This document shows positions 1 through 11,150 of a stretch of 64,000 bases of DNA, one piece after another; within the stretch, counting starts at the first letter, position 1, and every line of letters starts with the position of its first letter. The stretch comes from Balanoglossus misakiensis (Eukaryota; Hemichordata), in the NCBI GenBank assembly GCA_040954595.2, contig CM082587.2, forward strand, positions 434,001-498,000. Reading direction: 5' to 3'. A program made the translations under genes and the position numbers. The notes under the pieces are model-generated. The model saw only the letters and a list, made by a program, of their open reading frames with translations. It ran no database searches and was not told the DNA's origin.

Positions 1-1792
1 TGCGTCGGAGTAAAGAATTACCGATTACTGAAATCTTCAAAAGCAGGCTGGAATATGTTCATGTTCACATCTTTTCAGTGTTGGACGGGTCGATACCTAT
101 AAACACCGGTTGATCCCAGTTACAAAGAAGTTATGTTGTCCATTGTTAGCATTGCTAAATTCAGATAAACTTCAACAACAAACACAGAGAGTGATTTCAG
201 TGCGTTGTATACGTGACCGAATGGCATATGGTAGATTTACTGATCACAGACTCGAACATGAAAACCCCGAAGAAAGTCGCTGTTTGAAATAACAGCACTA
301 TAGTTTGTTTTAGTTTCGGGTCAAGGTACTCCCGTTGTGGCCAAACATACGATCACACAAACCCGTTCTAATTTCCCAAACGATTGACTATCGAATATCG
401 ATTCTTCTCCACTTTTCACGCTACTGTTTTGAAGATCTAATCCCCGTTAATCCCCACGTCATTTTCCTCTAATTCTTCTGAACGATCTTTGATCAGTAGG
501 ATCTTTGTCTGCCTATTTCTGAATCAAAGCAGTTAACGAACCTTCAGTTTTGAAGTACCTTACAAACACTCTATTATGTATACTTTAGCTGTTCGTCAAA
601 TATTTAAAACCTATCCAAAAGAGTTGCACTGCAATTGACCACACAGTTTGTAGCGATTCATGCCTTTTTAATGACATTATTACGACAGAATACTTTGGTG
701 AATGGCTTCACCAACGAGTTTTGACGCAAGTATTTATTCTTAGGTCTCGCTCCGGGTTCTATGAACAAACCAAATCAACATTATTAGAGCGATTTCGTTT
801 TGAAGTATAAAGAAACGATCCTATCGTAATTTCAGATGAAGCCATATTTTTATCTAAAATGGCAATGAGTTTAGACTTTGTTTTTGGCAGATGACAAAAA
901 GTTTGAAATAGAAAACGTGCTTGGCGTACCTTTTAGCGCAGGGTCGACACCTCACAGACACCTGGGGGAGCAAAGATCAAGACCACCGTGTTGTTTCCAA
1001 ATAAAGCCTTGCATGGAGATTCAGATCACGACTACTCCATGAAACCTCCTTTCTTGTTAGTATTTTCAGAAACAATTAGTTCATGAGCACAAATGCTGCC
1101 ATAACGACAAAACAAACACGTACTTTGGTTCAATGCGCTTAGTTTTGGGCCGATTCTGGCCTCATGGCTCCTCCTTTCACTAGAGCACGCAGAAAGTACA
1201 TTCTATCAGGATATCTATTGAGCGGCTCGGGAGTAGTGCGTTCTGAGCGATCAAACACATCAAACAGTCCCGTTTGTACCAGAAAGGTTGCACTCTTTAC
1301 CCCCTAAAGAATGTTTCCTCCTGACTGTTTAAGTCATTGAGCAGTTCGCACGTTCACATATTTACTTTGATCCCGATCAAACAGTATGCATTTTTATACA
1401 TAATTAGACAAATTACACGAAAACAAACAAGTGTTGAAAATATCACGAATCTTTCTATTCCTGTCACAACGACACAGAAACTATAAACTCATATATGAAA
1501 CCTGAAAACTCGATATTGGTATTTTTGAGGTTCGTGACGATATATTTAATCAATTTGTGTGGTCAAATTTAACTTTTCAGAACTGCAATAATTAGCCTTT
1601 GTCGGTGATTAAAAGAAACTTCGAAGACCAGTTTTGATTTTATGTGATATGCGTTTCAGACAACACATTATCATGTCGTTCTGTCTCATAATGTTTGAAA
1701 GTTATAAAAGATATAACAGAAATATTTCATTTTAATATAACTCGCATTGCTTTACTAAAATGTAATTTTTTTTATTCTTGTCTCCTATTCAG
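1..1792. other. Upstream region of the nuclear receptor gene; no gene recognised
   Basis: AT-rich sequence with no open frame that I recognise as a protein. It ends in a pyrimidine-rich stretch and an AG at 1791-1792, immediately before the first recognised coding exon. That looks like a splice acceptor, so part of this region may be an intron following an unseen 5' (untranslated or N-terminal) exon. The short frame at 110-292 has low complexity and no family resemblance. Confidence 0.5.
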
Positions 1793-1797
1793 CTGAT

Positions 1798-4700
1798 ATG
1801 GTATCGTGCATTTCAACCCCAACCACGACATCAGCCTCCTCCTCCTCCTCCTCACGCAAACCGGATATTCCATGTCGTGTGTGCGGAGACCGAAGCTCCG
1901 GCAAACACTATGGCGTCTACAGCTGCGATGGCTGCCGGGGATTCTTCAAGCGGAGCGTGCGCAGAAACTTGGCCTATGTTTGCAAGGAGAACGGCAACTG
2001 CATTGTTGACGTTACGCGTCGCAACCAATGCCAGGCATGTCGGTTCAAGAAATGTCTTGAAGTTCGTATGAACAAAGATGGTAAGAGACGGAACTTTAAA
2101 CCAGTAGAAAAGTTAGCTACAATTCGTATGCTCGCCATTTTCTGATTAATTTTGTCACTTTGGCCGTTTTGAGACCGCCATGATACATACTGGTAAAAGA
2201 AATGACATATAGGGGGGGGGGGGGGCTCAATCAGAGCCACCGGAGGCTTAGAAAGTTTATTCTTTGACAATAATCCACATTCACGTGAAAAGGGTATTTT
2301 TGACCAAAATGTTAATGATATTTCAGCAATAATGATTCATGTTTCAGTGGCTAAGAGCGACCACGTGACTTTGTGCTGCGGCTCACGAACTTGTCCAAGC
2401 CGATTCTGAGCACGTAATTTGTGTGCATTGAAACCATAGCAACGGACACTCCTTTGGAAGTCGCCACGAGATCGTTAAAGCCGAGAAAAAAGCGATAATC
2501 GGCAGTTCAGGCATGGATAGTCGATGCGGAGTCGACGGATGAAAGTGGAGGAGCGAAAGGCGAGCCAAGGTCTTTGTTCTGGCTGTCAACTCAAGGACCT
2601 AGGGTCTCCATTGATTGCTTCGTGTCTGTCTTTAACAGACCCCTATGAAACACCGATACTTGTTTAAGCAATATTAAATCATTAACAAAGTGCAAGGGTT
2701 TTGAGTTATCGCCGACCCTATTCAGTAAATTTCGATTCGAAGAACGCGTTATGAAAAAAGCGACTATATTATTTTGATTGAAATCAATTTGAGATGTAAA
2801 GACCAGCCAAGTAGTGCAGCAAAACGATTGAATGTGTCGATTCTGAATCAATACGCCATAAAGGAAAATCTTCAATTTTTGACACTATGCTTTATTCTCT
2901 GGCCGTTGTTACCACGTCGGATCGATATTCTAAATATTGGCGAAGTCTGTTATAAGTTAAAGTTTCATTTCTCTCTGTCATTGAAATCGTTATGGTTCGA
3001 TGAATCAAGAATTTCACTTTCCAGCCATCGACATTTTTTGTCGCTTGTGGCGTTAAATACAATACTTAGACACTCAAAATTGAAGAATCAAAAACGGTAA
3101 CGGTTAACTGGAGATGAAATCACGCAAATTTAAAATCACGTTACATAGTTAGATTTTCTTAATTTTTGATTCCATTATTAGCATTATGTGTTTACGACTG
3201 TTTTTCATCCAAGCTTCCGTGCATGGAAGGTTTCCGTGTCCTTCATAGGAAGGAAGACCCTCCCATTTTCCACGTCTTTGTGTTTTATTTTCGACACACT
3301 ACTGTGTTTTGTAAGGTCGTTTTGCATCCGTGCACAGGTTTTTGACCGTTTTCGGAAAAATTCGATGTGTTGATGCAAAATCACATGACGGCTTTCATTC
3401 AGCGACAGACTCTGATGGTCCATGGTCATTCATACCGAAACAACATTCCACCAGTATGTTCTATAGCTACTGGCACTACATTAAAAACCGCAGTTGTATC
3501 TCGGATTTTTTTGTTAAATTGTGTATATTTGTTTGTTTTGCCGCTTATACGCATTTACATTTCAACTTTTTAGCTGATACAAAATATGAAATTTATTGTG
3601 TTTTTTAAATAGAATACTATCCTCGTGAATAATAAATTTGGACAATACTTTAGACGAAATTGTACGTCACAAATTCCCTCCTGTTCATCGTTCATAGATG
3701 TCGTAGACTTAGAGCGCACATACATTTGTAACAACCGTCCCTTCAGACTTCATACATTCTCGGTATTGATCGATCGTTGGGTCAAAAGCGTCCCGTCAGC
3801 GATAAACACTCAGTCGAATTTATCATATCAGTCTGTTGAATTTGCATCCTGTCCTACTCCTACCTATAACACCTGCCATGTTCACAGACGGAACCCGGGA
3901 ACGTGTTTATTCGATCGGGTTGGAGAGTGGACATTTCTCACTAAAACACCAAGAGTTATCATTTTAACCGCCAAACGGGATCTTTGTCCGTCAATGTCAG
4001 TCCGTACTTATCAAATTGCTTCAAAAGGTCGAAGTATTTAAAAAGACTTCTGACTTTCGTAAAATTCAGATTTCTTTACGAAAGATCGTCGTATTGGTAT
4101 TCATGTTCCCGGGCTCACTTGTTGAGAATTACAACAAACAATTTCTGTGGAGCGTAAAAGGCATACACCACAAAGTAAACATTCAGAGCTAAACCCCGTA
4201 TGGCATGGCCTTTGTCGCTCAGAAGTGAACATCATTCGGAAATCGACAAATGTCAAGAGGCAATGTATCATCATTAAACGCAGAGAAGTTTATGAAAAGA
4301 GTAAATATTGATCGTTATTTTTTAAAAAGAAACTGCTCGTTTTCAAAAGGGCTTAGTGACGGCACTTTGCATTTTAAACTAAAAATTAGTAATTAAGTTG
4401 TCTGATAAAAATTTAGAACATTTTATTTGCTAAAGAAGTAGGGTAAATGTTATCTTTAAGAGGGTGACAATGTGTCGATCGTAGATATATTTATGGGCGG
4501 GGTGTTACCTGCTGGCCAGCGTGCGATATCGTGAGATATTTCTCACAATGCTTTGTTTGTGAAGATTGCCGCACGTTTGCGTTCAGCTGAAATGGGATAT
4601 CAATAGACAGCATATGTGAAGGCTAATATACGGTTTAACGATTCTTGATCTCTTAAATTCATGATACTGACAAATGTGTGTTCAAGAAGTTTCAATCATT

Positions 4701-7700
4701 TTACATATTCACAAAAGCAATTAAATCTCTGTAACTTTTATTTTTGATGCACGACAACAATATACTCCGCCATCTCTCTGTCTCTCGCTCTTTCTCTCTG
4801 CCCCTTTCTCTCCCCTCTCCGCTCTCTGACTGCCCGTTTCTAGAAAATTTTACAGTGAACGTCAGTCACTGTGCAATGAATGGGTCTGTTTAGGTGACCA
4901 ATCAATAGCAGTTTCTTATGGCGTGACTTTCAAATTATTCATCATCGCGGAAAACTCTCAGATGCTCGGAAACTGTGACAAAAGGACAAATGGACAAAAT
5001 ACACATTTAAGAATAAATCCCCCCGAATTGAATATCAGACAATGTTTGCAATCGACGTATTAAGTGGAAACGGAGTCCTGTAATCAGAACTAATTGATCC
5101 AAGGATGATTGTAATCGTATCATAATGGTGAACACACTCTGTAAACAATATGTAATTTTCCCAATAGTGCATATTTATTGCGTCATGTCATCTGTCAAGC
5201 CCCCTAACAGTCTCTAGATAAATCTGTCATGCCACATTGACTTTTCAATAGTTTTTATTCTTTATGTATCAAATTGTTATTACATTGAGCCATTAAGCGT
5301 GAGTGAAAGTAAACAGTTAACTGTTTGACATGCACTCACAGATCGTTGTGTTTGTGTGAAAGCTAGTTTGAACAGAGGTGTGACGTTCTAGGGCTATATG
5401 TCACGGTGAAATCATTAGTGTAGAAACTTGACGCTGTTATCTGAAAATATGAATGGAATTATTGTCAGGAGATCGCGATTAAATCAAATTTCTGTTGAAT
5501 GCTATTTGTAGTTTTCCGATTTAGGCCTATGTTCTACGCGAGCAAAATTCATAAAATTGCGAAATTCGCGTGCGTGCGCCTGGTCTTAAAAACATTGATA
5601 ATTGGAATAATTTATAATGTTGGACAAGATAAGGTGCCCTGTCAATCTACAGCGTATTAATTTTCTCGGAAGGTTTGCGGCAATTTTGTGCGACCAAAGG
5701 CTTTCATGTTAAAGTTAATTGCAGCTATCCACCTGGACAAAGGGAAGACTGTGTCTTGCTAGGAATTAAACCTTCGACGTTTTTAGAATAGTCTATTACG
5801 TCATCGATTTTTACCGTACAATGCATCAACAAAATGAATAAATTTAAGTTAATGTTAACAGGTGTTACTGGTGCAGATTGTTCCCCTACGTGCTGTTCCT
5901 GCGTGTCATCCAGCACGTAAATATGTCGTCATTCAAATCATCCATAGACGAATTTCATCTGAATCTTGTGTTTCGTCCGCAGCAGTACAACACGAAAGAG
6001 CCCCCCGTTGCTACCAGTACAAACGTGAAAGTCCGTCGTTGAAAGCCGATGTGTCTTCGGATGTCAAAGCCAATGTGTCGGGAATAAACGGTTTCCATCA
6101 CGACGAAGACAAATCCAGCTTCAGGCCTGTCAACCCCGACTTTCACCGCGGTTTTATGTATCTGCCAAACCTATTCCTGAATAGTCTCCTGGAAGCTGAA
6201 CCAAGACAAGCAAGCAAAGATCAGACGGCACAGGAACAAATAAAATCGGGAACAGAGAAATTTGAACACGGTTAGTTTTAACATTCGTTCCTGTACAAGC
6301 AAACCCAGCAACTTTCGCTCACTATTAAAATCGACTGACCCTATGCTGTAAATTTCTCCCAGTGGTTCGACTTACAGTGCATCAATTGACTTTACATATT
6401 CATTACACACAGGTGTCTACAAAACTACAACTCCCGATGCCTTTGTGTGCCAAACCACCGGCGTTGAAACTGTCTACGAAGCTGCGGCCAGATTGCTGTT
6501 CATGACAGTCAAATGGGCGAGAAACATTCCGTCGTTTCTCACCCTGCCTTTCCGAGACCAGGCCATCTTGTTGGAAGAAGCCTGGAACGAATTATTCCTT
6601 CTCAGCGCTGCTCAATGGTCATTACCTTTAGAATTAGGTAAATGTGCTCAGGGGTACATATATTGTCATTTCAATTCGGAGTGAATCAGAACCATGATAT
6701 AGTCTTCGAGATTCTGCGCATAGTTTTGTTTTCTTTATAGTATGCAATCCAGTGAAATGTTTGAATGCGACTCTTCCGACAGTGGAGGGTTGTTCTTACA
6801 TCCGTTTGAAACTGTCGCTCCCTCCATCCGTCAATGTTACATGGCGCTGACTTCCTACCCGCGTGGTCTAAATATTGTAATTGTGATAACAAAGCCGAAC
6901 CATTTGTACATGATTTAAACGAACTCCGTTTTACATTGCATTGTAGGTACACGAACAAAAAAGCAAAATAATAAGTATCTGGAGTATATTTCTATCATAA
7001 ACAGATTTTATTCCTTTCATGGTCACATGCATTCATTTCTAACCCTTCCAATCAATTTCTTTTCTTTCTCAAGAACATGATCGCGGGTAGGAATACAAAT
7101 GTTAGCGGCGGCATCGCAGATCGCTTTGGTATTTTCTGCTCGTATTTTTGACTTCTATCACGTATCGCTATCTCTGCATACTGCCTGTATACGTTAATTG
7201 GCACATCCTTTCATCTTCTCTATCTCTGTTTTGTTTCCTAGGTTCCTTGCTGTCTGCTGCGTCCTCTTTTCCCGGCGATAAAGTGCCCTCATTAGTCAAT
7301 GACATCCGGGCACTCCAGGACGCCCTTTCTCGTTTCAATACACTGCAAGTCGATGCTACAGAATTCGCTTGCCTCAAAGCCATCGTCTTGTTTAAAACAG
7401 GTGACTGACGCTTCCAAATACCCTTTCTGTTATTAAGGTAGAATGCGACAGATTTTCTGTAAAATTATACTCCTCCAAACTGTTCAATTTTTTGATATAT
7501 TAAAGTTTGCGAGGGGTTTTTGAAAACAAAGAAGAAAACATGGTAAGGAAAACGTACAAGACCGTGAACACATTTAGTGACGTTCACAATATACACGTAC
7601 TGAGAAGAGTATAGGTTTCGTGGAACGTGACCCATGAAGTTGTTATGCAGTCACGAAAGTTATATTTATCCGGAGCCTTTGCTTTTTGCATCCCTTTTCA

Positions 7701-7943
7701 GAAATTCGAGGGCTACGGGAAGCTTTACAAGTTGAAACCCTGCAGGACCAAGCGCAGCTGATGTTGGCCGAGTATACTCATGCAAGATTCCCAACAAACC
7801 GAGTCCGTTTCGGAAGATTACTACTTTTGCTGCCAGCGCTGAAAACCGTCAACGCACGCTCTATCGAAGAGATATTCTTCCGTAGGACAATTGGGAGTAT
7901 CCCTATTGAAAGATTGCTGTGTGATATGTTTAAATCAAGTTAG
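1798..7943 (+). CDS. NR2E-group orphan nuclear receptor (tailless/PNR/NR2E6-like)
   Basis: Ligand-regulated or orphan transcription factor of the NR2E group, acting in the nucleus. Coding exons: 1798-2080, 5983-6270, 6413-6637, 7242-7400, 7702-7943. They join in frame to 398 residues, close to human TLX (about 385), and all four introns are phase 1. Exon 1 encodes a Ser-rich start and the two-zinc-finger DNA-binding domain from Cys26 ([18 protein letters not shown]), with P-box [11 protein letters not shown]. Exon 2 starts AVQHERAPR, the NR2E signature after the DBD, then a variable hinge. Exons 3-5 give the ligand-binding domain (ESAARLLFM-like [45 protein letters not shown], and the C-terminal helix [12 protein letters not shown]). 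The P-box has Arg where TLX has Ser, and the second finger loop CKENGNC is shorter than in TLX or PNR, so I cannot pick one subtype; NR2E6/HR83-like is plausible. The AG at 1791 leaves room for an upstream exon that would change the N terminus. Confidence 0.9.
2212..2225 (+). repeat. Poly-G run (14 G)
   Basis: Fourteen consecutive G in intron 1 of the nuclear receptor gene. Simple homopolymer; its exact length may be unreliable in the assembly. Confidence 0.85.
4771..4828 (+). repeat. CT-rich low-complexity tract
   Basis: About 58 bases of degenerate CT repeat (ctctctgtctctcgctc and similar) in intron 1 of the nuclear receptor gene. Confidence 0.8.
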
Positions 7944-8690
7944 ATTTGGGAAAATTCATCACTGTATGAAAATATAGTCATCTAACTATATTATCCAACT
8001 GATGGAAGTTTAGGCCTACTTATGTTGTCCTATGATATAAATACTAAGAAATATGTAGCAATACATCAAAAACAAAAACATGAGGTGCAAATAGAAAATG
8101 CTATTACTGCCTTACAAAGAAGACAGCCGTATCTTACGCACATGTGCAATTCAATGATTTAATCCATCGAAATCGCTACTCATCTCAAATGTTGTGTCTG
8201 TATTTATGTATGTGTTCGCGTGTGTGGGTGCTTTGGAAATTGGTATATACAAAGATTCTTTGCACAAACTAAACTCTATGTTCAACTCATTTTGCCATTT
8301 CAACTTTTCAAAAAAAAATTCGAAATGTTTCATCTTTCTTATTTATGACATGCACACTTCAGAAGCCAAAGATACATATATTAATTGTAACACTGTGTCC
8401 ATTCAATATTTTAGTTGTGAGCAAAAACCCTGCAATTTTGTTGTATTCAAAAATATTTCTGCCTTAGGTTTCCCATAGCAACCAAGCTGATTCACCTCAG
8501 GGTGGAGGATCACGTGAGCGAGTTTGCATCAGAAATGATATTCATTTCCGAGAAATACCCAAGAAAACATGACACTCAAGTATTTATGTCATGTTCTAAA
8601 TGAACTGAAGATTGTTGTACATGTATTGACTACCAACAATGTCAGATTTAACAGAATGTTGCAAATAAAAATAAAACAAGGTCAGAAAGT
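7944..8690 (+). other. 3' UTR of the nuclear receptor gene with poly(A) signals
   Basis: The stop codon TAG at 7941-7943 is followed by AT-rich sequence. The best cleavage signal is AATAAA at 8663-8668 (gcaaataaaaataaaac, a doubled signal), giving an inferred 3' UTR of roughly 0.75 kb. This end faces the 3' end of TMEM141, whose stop codon lies fewer than 300 bases away. Confidence 0.55.
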
Positions 8691-8770
8691 GTGGAAAGAG
8701 AATATTGTGTTTGCTTAATTGTGTTTGAGTGGACATCCTTCATGTAGAGGATGCAGACAAACCGTGGGTG

Positions 8771-8801
8771 TGGTGATGGTGATGATGATGATGATGATAA
8801 T
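8771..8801 (+). repeat. GAT/ATG trinucleotide microsatellite
   Basis: tggtgatggtgatgatgatg continuing to gataatg, lying between the convergent 3' ends of the nuclear receptor and TMEM141. Nothing else is seen in the 8691-8953 spacer. Confidence 0.9.
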
Positions 8802-8953
8802 GTAAATAGTTATTCAACTGCTTCAGCAGTGCATTGTGGGATACTATCATGCCTTGTCAAACATTCTAGAAATCCGCACATTTCTACACGGTTTCTATGG
8901 TTACTTAGCTCAAAAATTGATACTTAAGTCAAGCTTAGAGCCTGATTATATTT

Positions 8954-10216
8954 TCACCTCACTGGTTTGCCAAAATAATCTCCATATTTGTTCTTCTCTA
9001 CTGATGATGGTTCATCTGGGATCTGTTTGCTTGTGTCAGGTGATGAATTTTGCCTTTGTAAGAAGTTCAGCTGTGATGATTTGATCTTCCCTGGACTCTC
9101 TGCTGTCTTCAACCAAGTTTCTTGACACTGTCTTGAGGAGACTGAGGTTGCTATGTAACCAAACACGACAGCACTTACTGAAGAGATGACAAAATGGAAT
9201 AAGACAAAATTCGTTTAGACTGCATTAAGAGACAAAATCTTTAACTTCTGACCATATTTTGGTTACTAATAACATACCAACTCACCTGCAGAAAAGACTA
9301 TGTTAAACTTTGCTGGAATTGGAAGTTTGTTTTTAAGATAAAGATAACCCGAATATCCTGCACCAGCACCTAAATGGACAGATATTAACAACACACATTA
9401 AGTTTATTTCTACATTTAAACTGATTTCACTGATGTCATTGTTAGAAAAGAATAATGGAAAATCTCAATTTATTTAAAAGCATAAAAATATACTGGTACA
9501 TAATTTTTAAAACTTGAAAACTCTATGACTGCTCACTAAATGACTGTATCTGTCATGTATTGACAGACAATGCTATACAACAAGCACTCACATGATACAA
9601 CAACAAATACTGGAAATTTCATTGCTTACCTACAGCGGTAACACACATGCCAAATACAAATGCTTTAGACTGGCAAGCTGTGTAGTTCTCCAGACCCTGT
9701 AGAAACAAATACTGGACATTATAATGAAGTTTCTGGGCAACTCAAGGTAGAAAGAATACTTAAGAAACCCCCATGTAGACATGCCATTGTAGAAAGTCAC
9801 ATGCAGCCGCGTGCTTTCCTCATGAGATGACCTTTGCTGGGTCATCGCTGCAGTCGTCTCCTAGGCAACAGCAGTGCCAGTCGGATGAAGACAGCATGCA
9901 GAGGGAAACCAGCAACTGTACAGAACACGGTCACTCCAAAAAGTCAAGCGTGGAGTGACGGTGAAAAGACGAAGCATTACAGGCCGATTTTAATAAGATT
10001 GTTCGAGAGTACAACTTGAATGTGGCATGTACATGTATGTTGATGTGCGTGTTGACATCACTGACACTACTTCAAAAACACCACACTTCTCCACATTACT
10101 TTGTACAATGCGTGTGAAATGTGTTGTCAGTGAGTTTAACTGACTTTTCATGTCGCCCTTACCGGATATTTCTTGGCCGTGTTATCGTCAACCTCGCTAA
10201 GACCAACACGAACCAT
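8954..10216 (-). CDS. TMEM141: Transmembrane protein 141 (TMEM141)
   Basis: Small two-pass membrane protein of unknown biochemical function, conserved from invertebrates to human. Coding exons on the minus strand, in order: 10163-10216, 9630-9696, 9286-9369, 8954-9177; they join to 142 residues (human about 108). Exon 1 encodes MVRVGLSEVDDNTAKKYP, matching the human start MVNLGLSRVDD...KHP as I remember it. Exon 2 begins GLENYTACQSKAF, matching human GLGEYAACQSHAF. Hydrophobic segments fall at about residues 31-48 and 66-83, followed by the conserved Cys-Asn/Gln-x-x-Trp-Leu region (CQETWL). The C-terminal tail, rich in Ser and Lys, is longer than in human. An open frame beginning at 9845 could pass for the start but is intronic; the exon at 10163-10216 fits the family much better. 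An ETS-type site lies 22 bases upstream of the ATG. Confidence 0.9.
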
Positions 10217-10237
10217 ATTGCTAAGAGTCAGCTGTTA

Positions 10238-10246
10238 ACCGGAAGT
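10238..10246. promoter_or_regulatory. ETS-type site ACCGGAAGT at the TMEM141 promoter
   Basis: Consensus ETS/GABPA core CCGGAAGT placed 22-30 bases upstream of the TMEM141 start codon (gene on minus strand). Such sites are typical of broadly expressed, TATA-less promoters. The same 9-mer, in reverse orientation, occurs in the ZNHIT6/GABBR1 intergenic interval. Confidence 0.5.
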
Positions 10247-10309
10247 TCACGTTTCATAATAAATATCGCCCTCACTGGACAATCTTAACTAGTTATTTTG
10301 TTTTATATA

Positions 10310-10491
10310 TTAAAGGTATACGGTCACCTCCAATTTACATATCGCCATATATAGTTGAAATGGCGTATTTGAGTGTTCTAAAGAACGCTTTATTTTCGCG
10401 TGTGCCACCCACTGAAAATCTGTGATTGGTTAGATCTCGATTTACCATGGTAACTGTGGCTAAATTTGTATAGGTGACCGTATACCTTTAA
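10310..10491. mobile_element. MITE with perfect terminal inverted repeats and TTAA ends (piggyBac-like)
   Basis: Positions 10310-10329 (TTAAAGGTATACGGTCACCT) and 10472-10491 are perfect 20-base reverse complements. Both ends are bounded by TTAA, the target duplicated by piggyBac transposons, so the element proper would be 10314-10487 (174 bp). The interior has no coding capacity. It sits between the TMEM141 promoter and the 3' end of the collagen galactosyltransferase gene. Class assignment rests only on the TTAA ends. Confidence 0.7.
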
Positions 10492-11150
10492 AGTGCTTCT
10501 CGTAAATCTATGTAAACGAACAAAAATCATCATTGTAACCACAATGACAAAAGAAAAGATGCACTGCAAGTTGTAAAAAGAACAGAAATAGTTTATTGAA
10601 TAAACGGAATCGAAACAAAGTACCATTTATGAATAATAGAATTTAGTACATCATGAAACAAGATGCACCTTAGAAAAAGTTTTATTTAAATTGTATATAA
10701 TGGTGGCTTCTTCAAAAGTTAGAAATCATGTTTGGGATTAGTGTGATTTAAGCCAGATTTATTTGTTATTGCAAAAAAGTAGTTTTTCAATTTCAAATTT
10801 AAAACTTTAAGACTCATTCGTTTCCTGTATTTCAAGAAGACAGTGAAAGAGACAGTAGTCATCCATCACCTGCAGTGGACTTGTCGCCATTCCCTTCGAA
10901 CTTGCAGCATAATTTAAGTATCTTTGGAAAAAAACAGTTTCACGCTATTCTAATTTCATTACTACTGCGTTTCGGTTTCTGTGTTATTGACAACCAGATT
11001 TCTGTCAATTGTCTGAAAGATGTTGCATCTTTACACATACAACCAGAAGTACTCTTCAAATGATATCCGTCTTGGCATGTAAAGGTCACACAGGGGTCAC
11101 AAAAGTGGCCTATCTTAAATAAAGTACTTGGAAAAACATTGGAGTCTTCA
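10492..11150 (-). other. 3' UTR of the collagen galactosyltransferase gene
   Basis: Downstream (minus strand) of the stop codon at 11151-11153. The sequence gtttattgaataaac around 10591-10605 supplies AATAAA on the minus strand at about 10592-10597, the likely poly(A) signal, giving a 3' UTR of about 0.55 kb. The frames open here are short and unrecognised. Confidence 0.5.

Larger units (their letters stand above)
2081..5982 (+). other. Intron 1 of the nuclear receptor gene
   Basis: 3.9-kb phase-1 intron with donor gtaaga and a CAG acceptor. It contains a run of 14 G at 2212-2225, a CT-rich low-complexity tract at 4771-4828 and a perfect 16-bp palindrome at 5311-5326. A 138-codon open frame at 3625-4041 shows no recognisable domain and is taken as chance. 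No RNA gene or coding exon was recognised. Confidence 0.7.

Noticed and set aside
3625-4041. 138-codon open frame in the nuclear receptor intron
   Set aside because: No start context, domain or protein-like composition; lies within a well-supported intron.
8954-9696. Initial idea that this two-helix protein is an OCIA-domain protein
   Set aside because: The FWxR motif of OCIA domains is absent and spacing differs, whereas ACQSKAF, KLPIPAKF and CQETWL line up with TMEM141.
9801-9845. Alternative first coding exon of TMEM141 starting MTQQRSSH
   Set aside because: It splices in frame, but the exon at 10163-10216 matches the conserved TMEM141 N terminus and this one does not.
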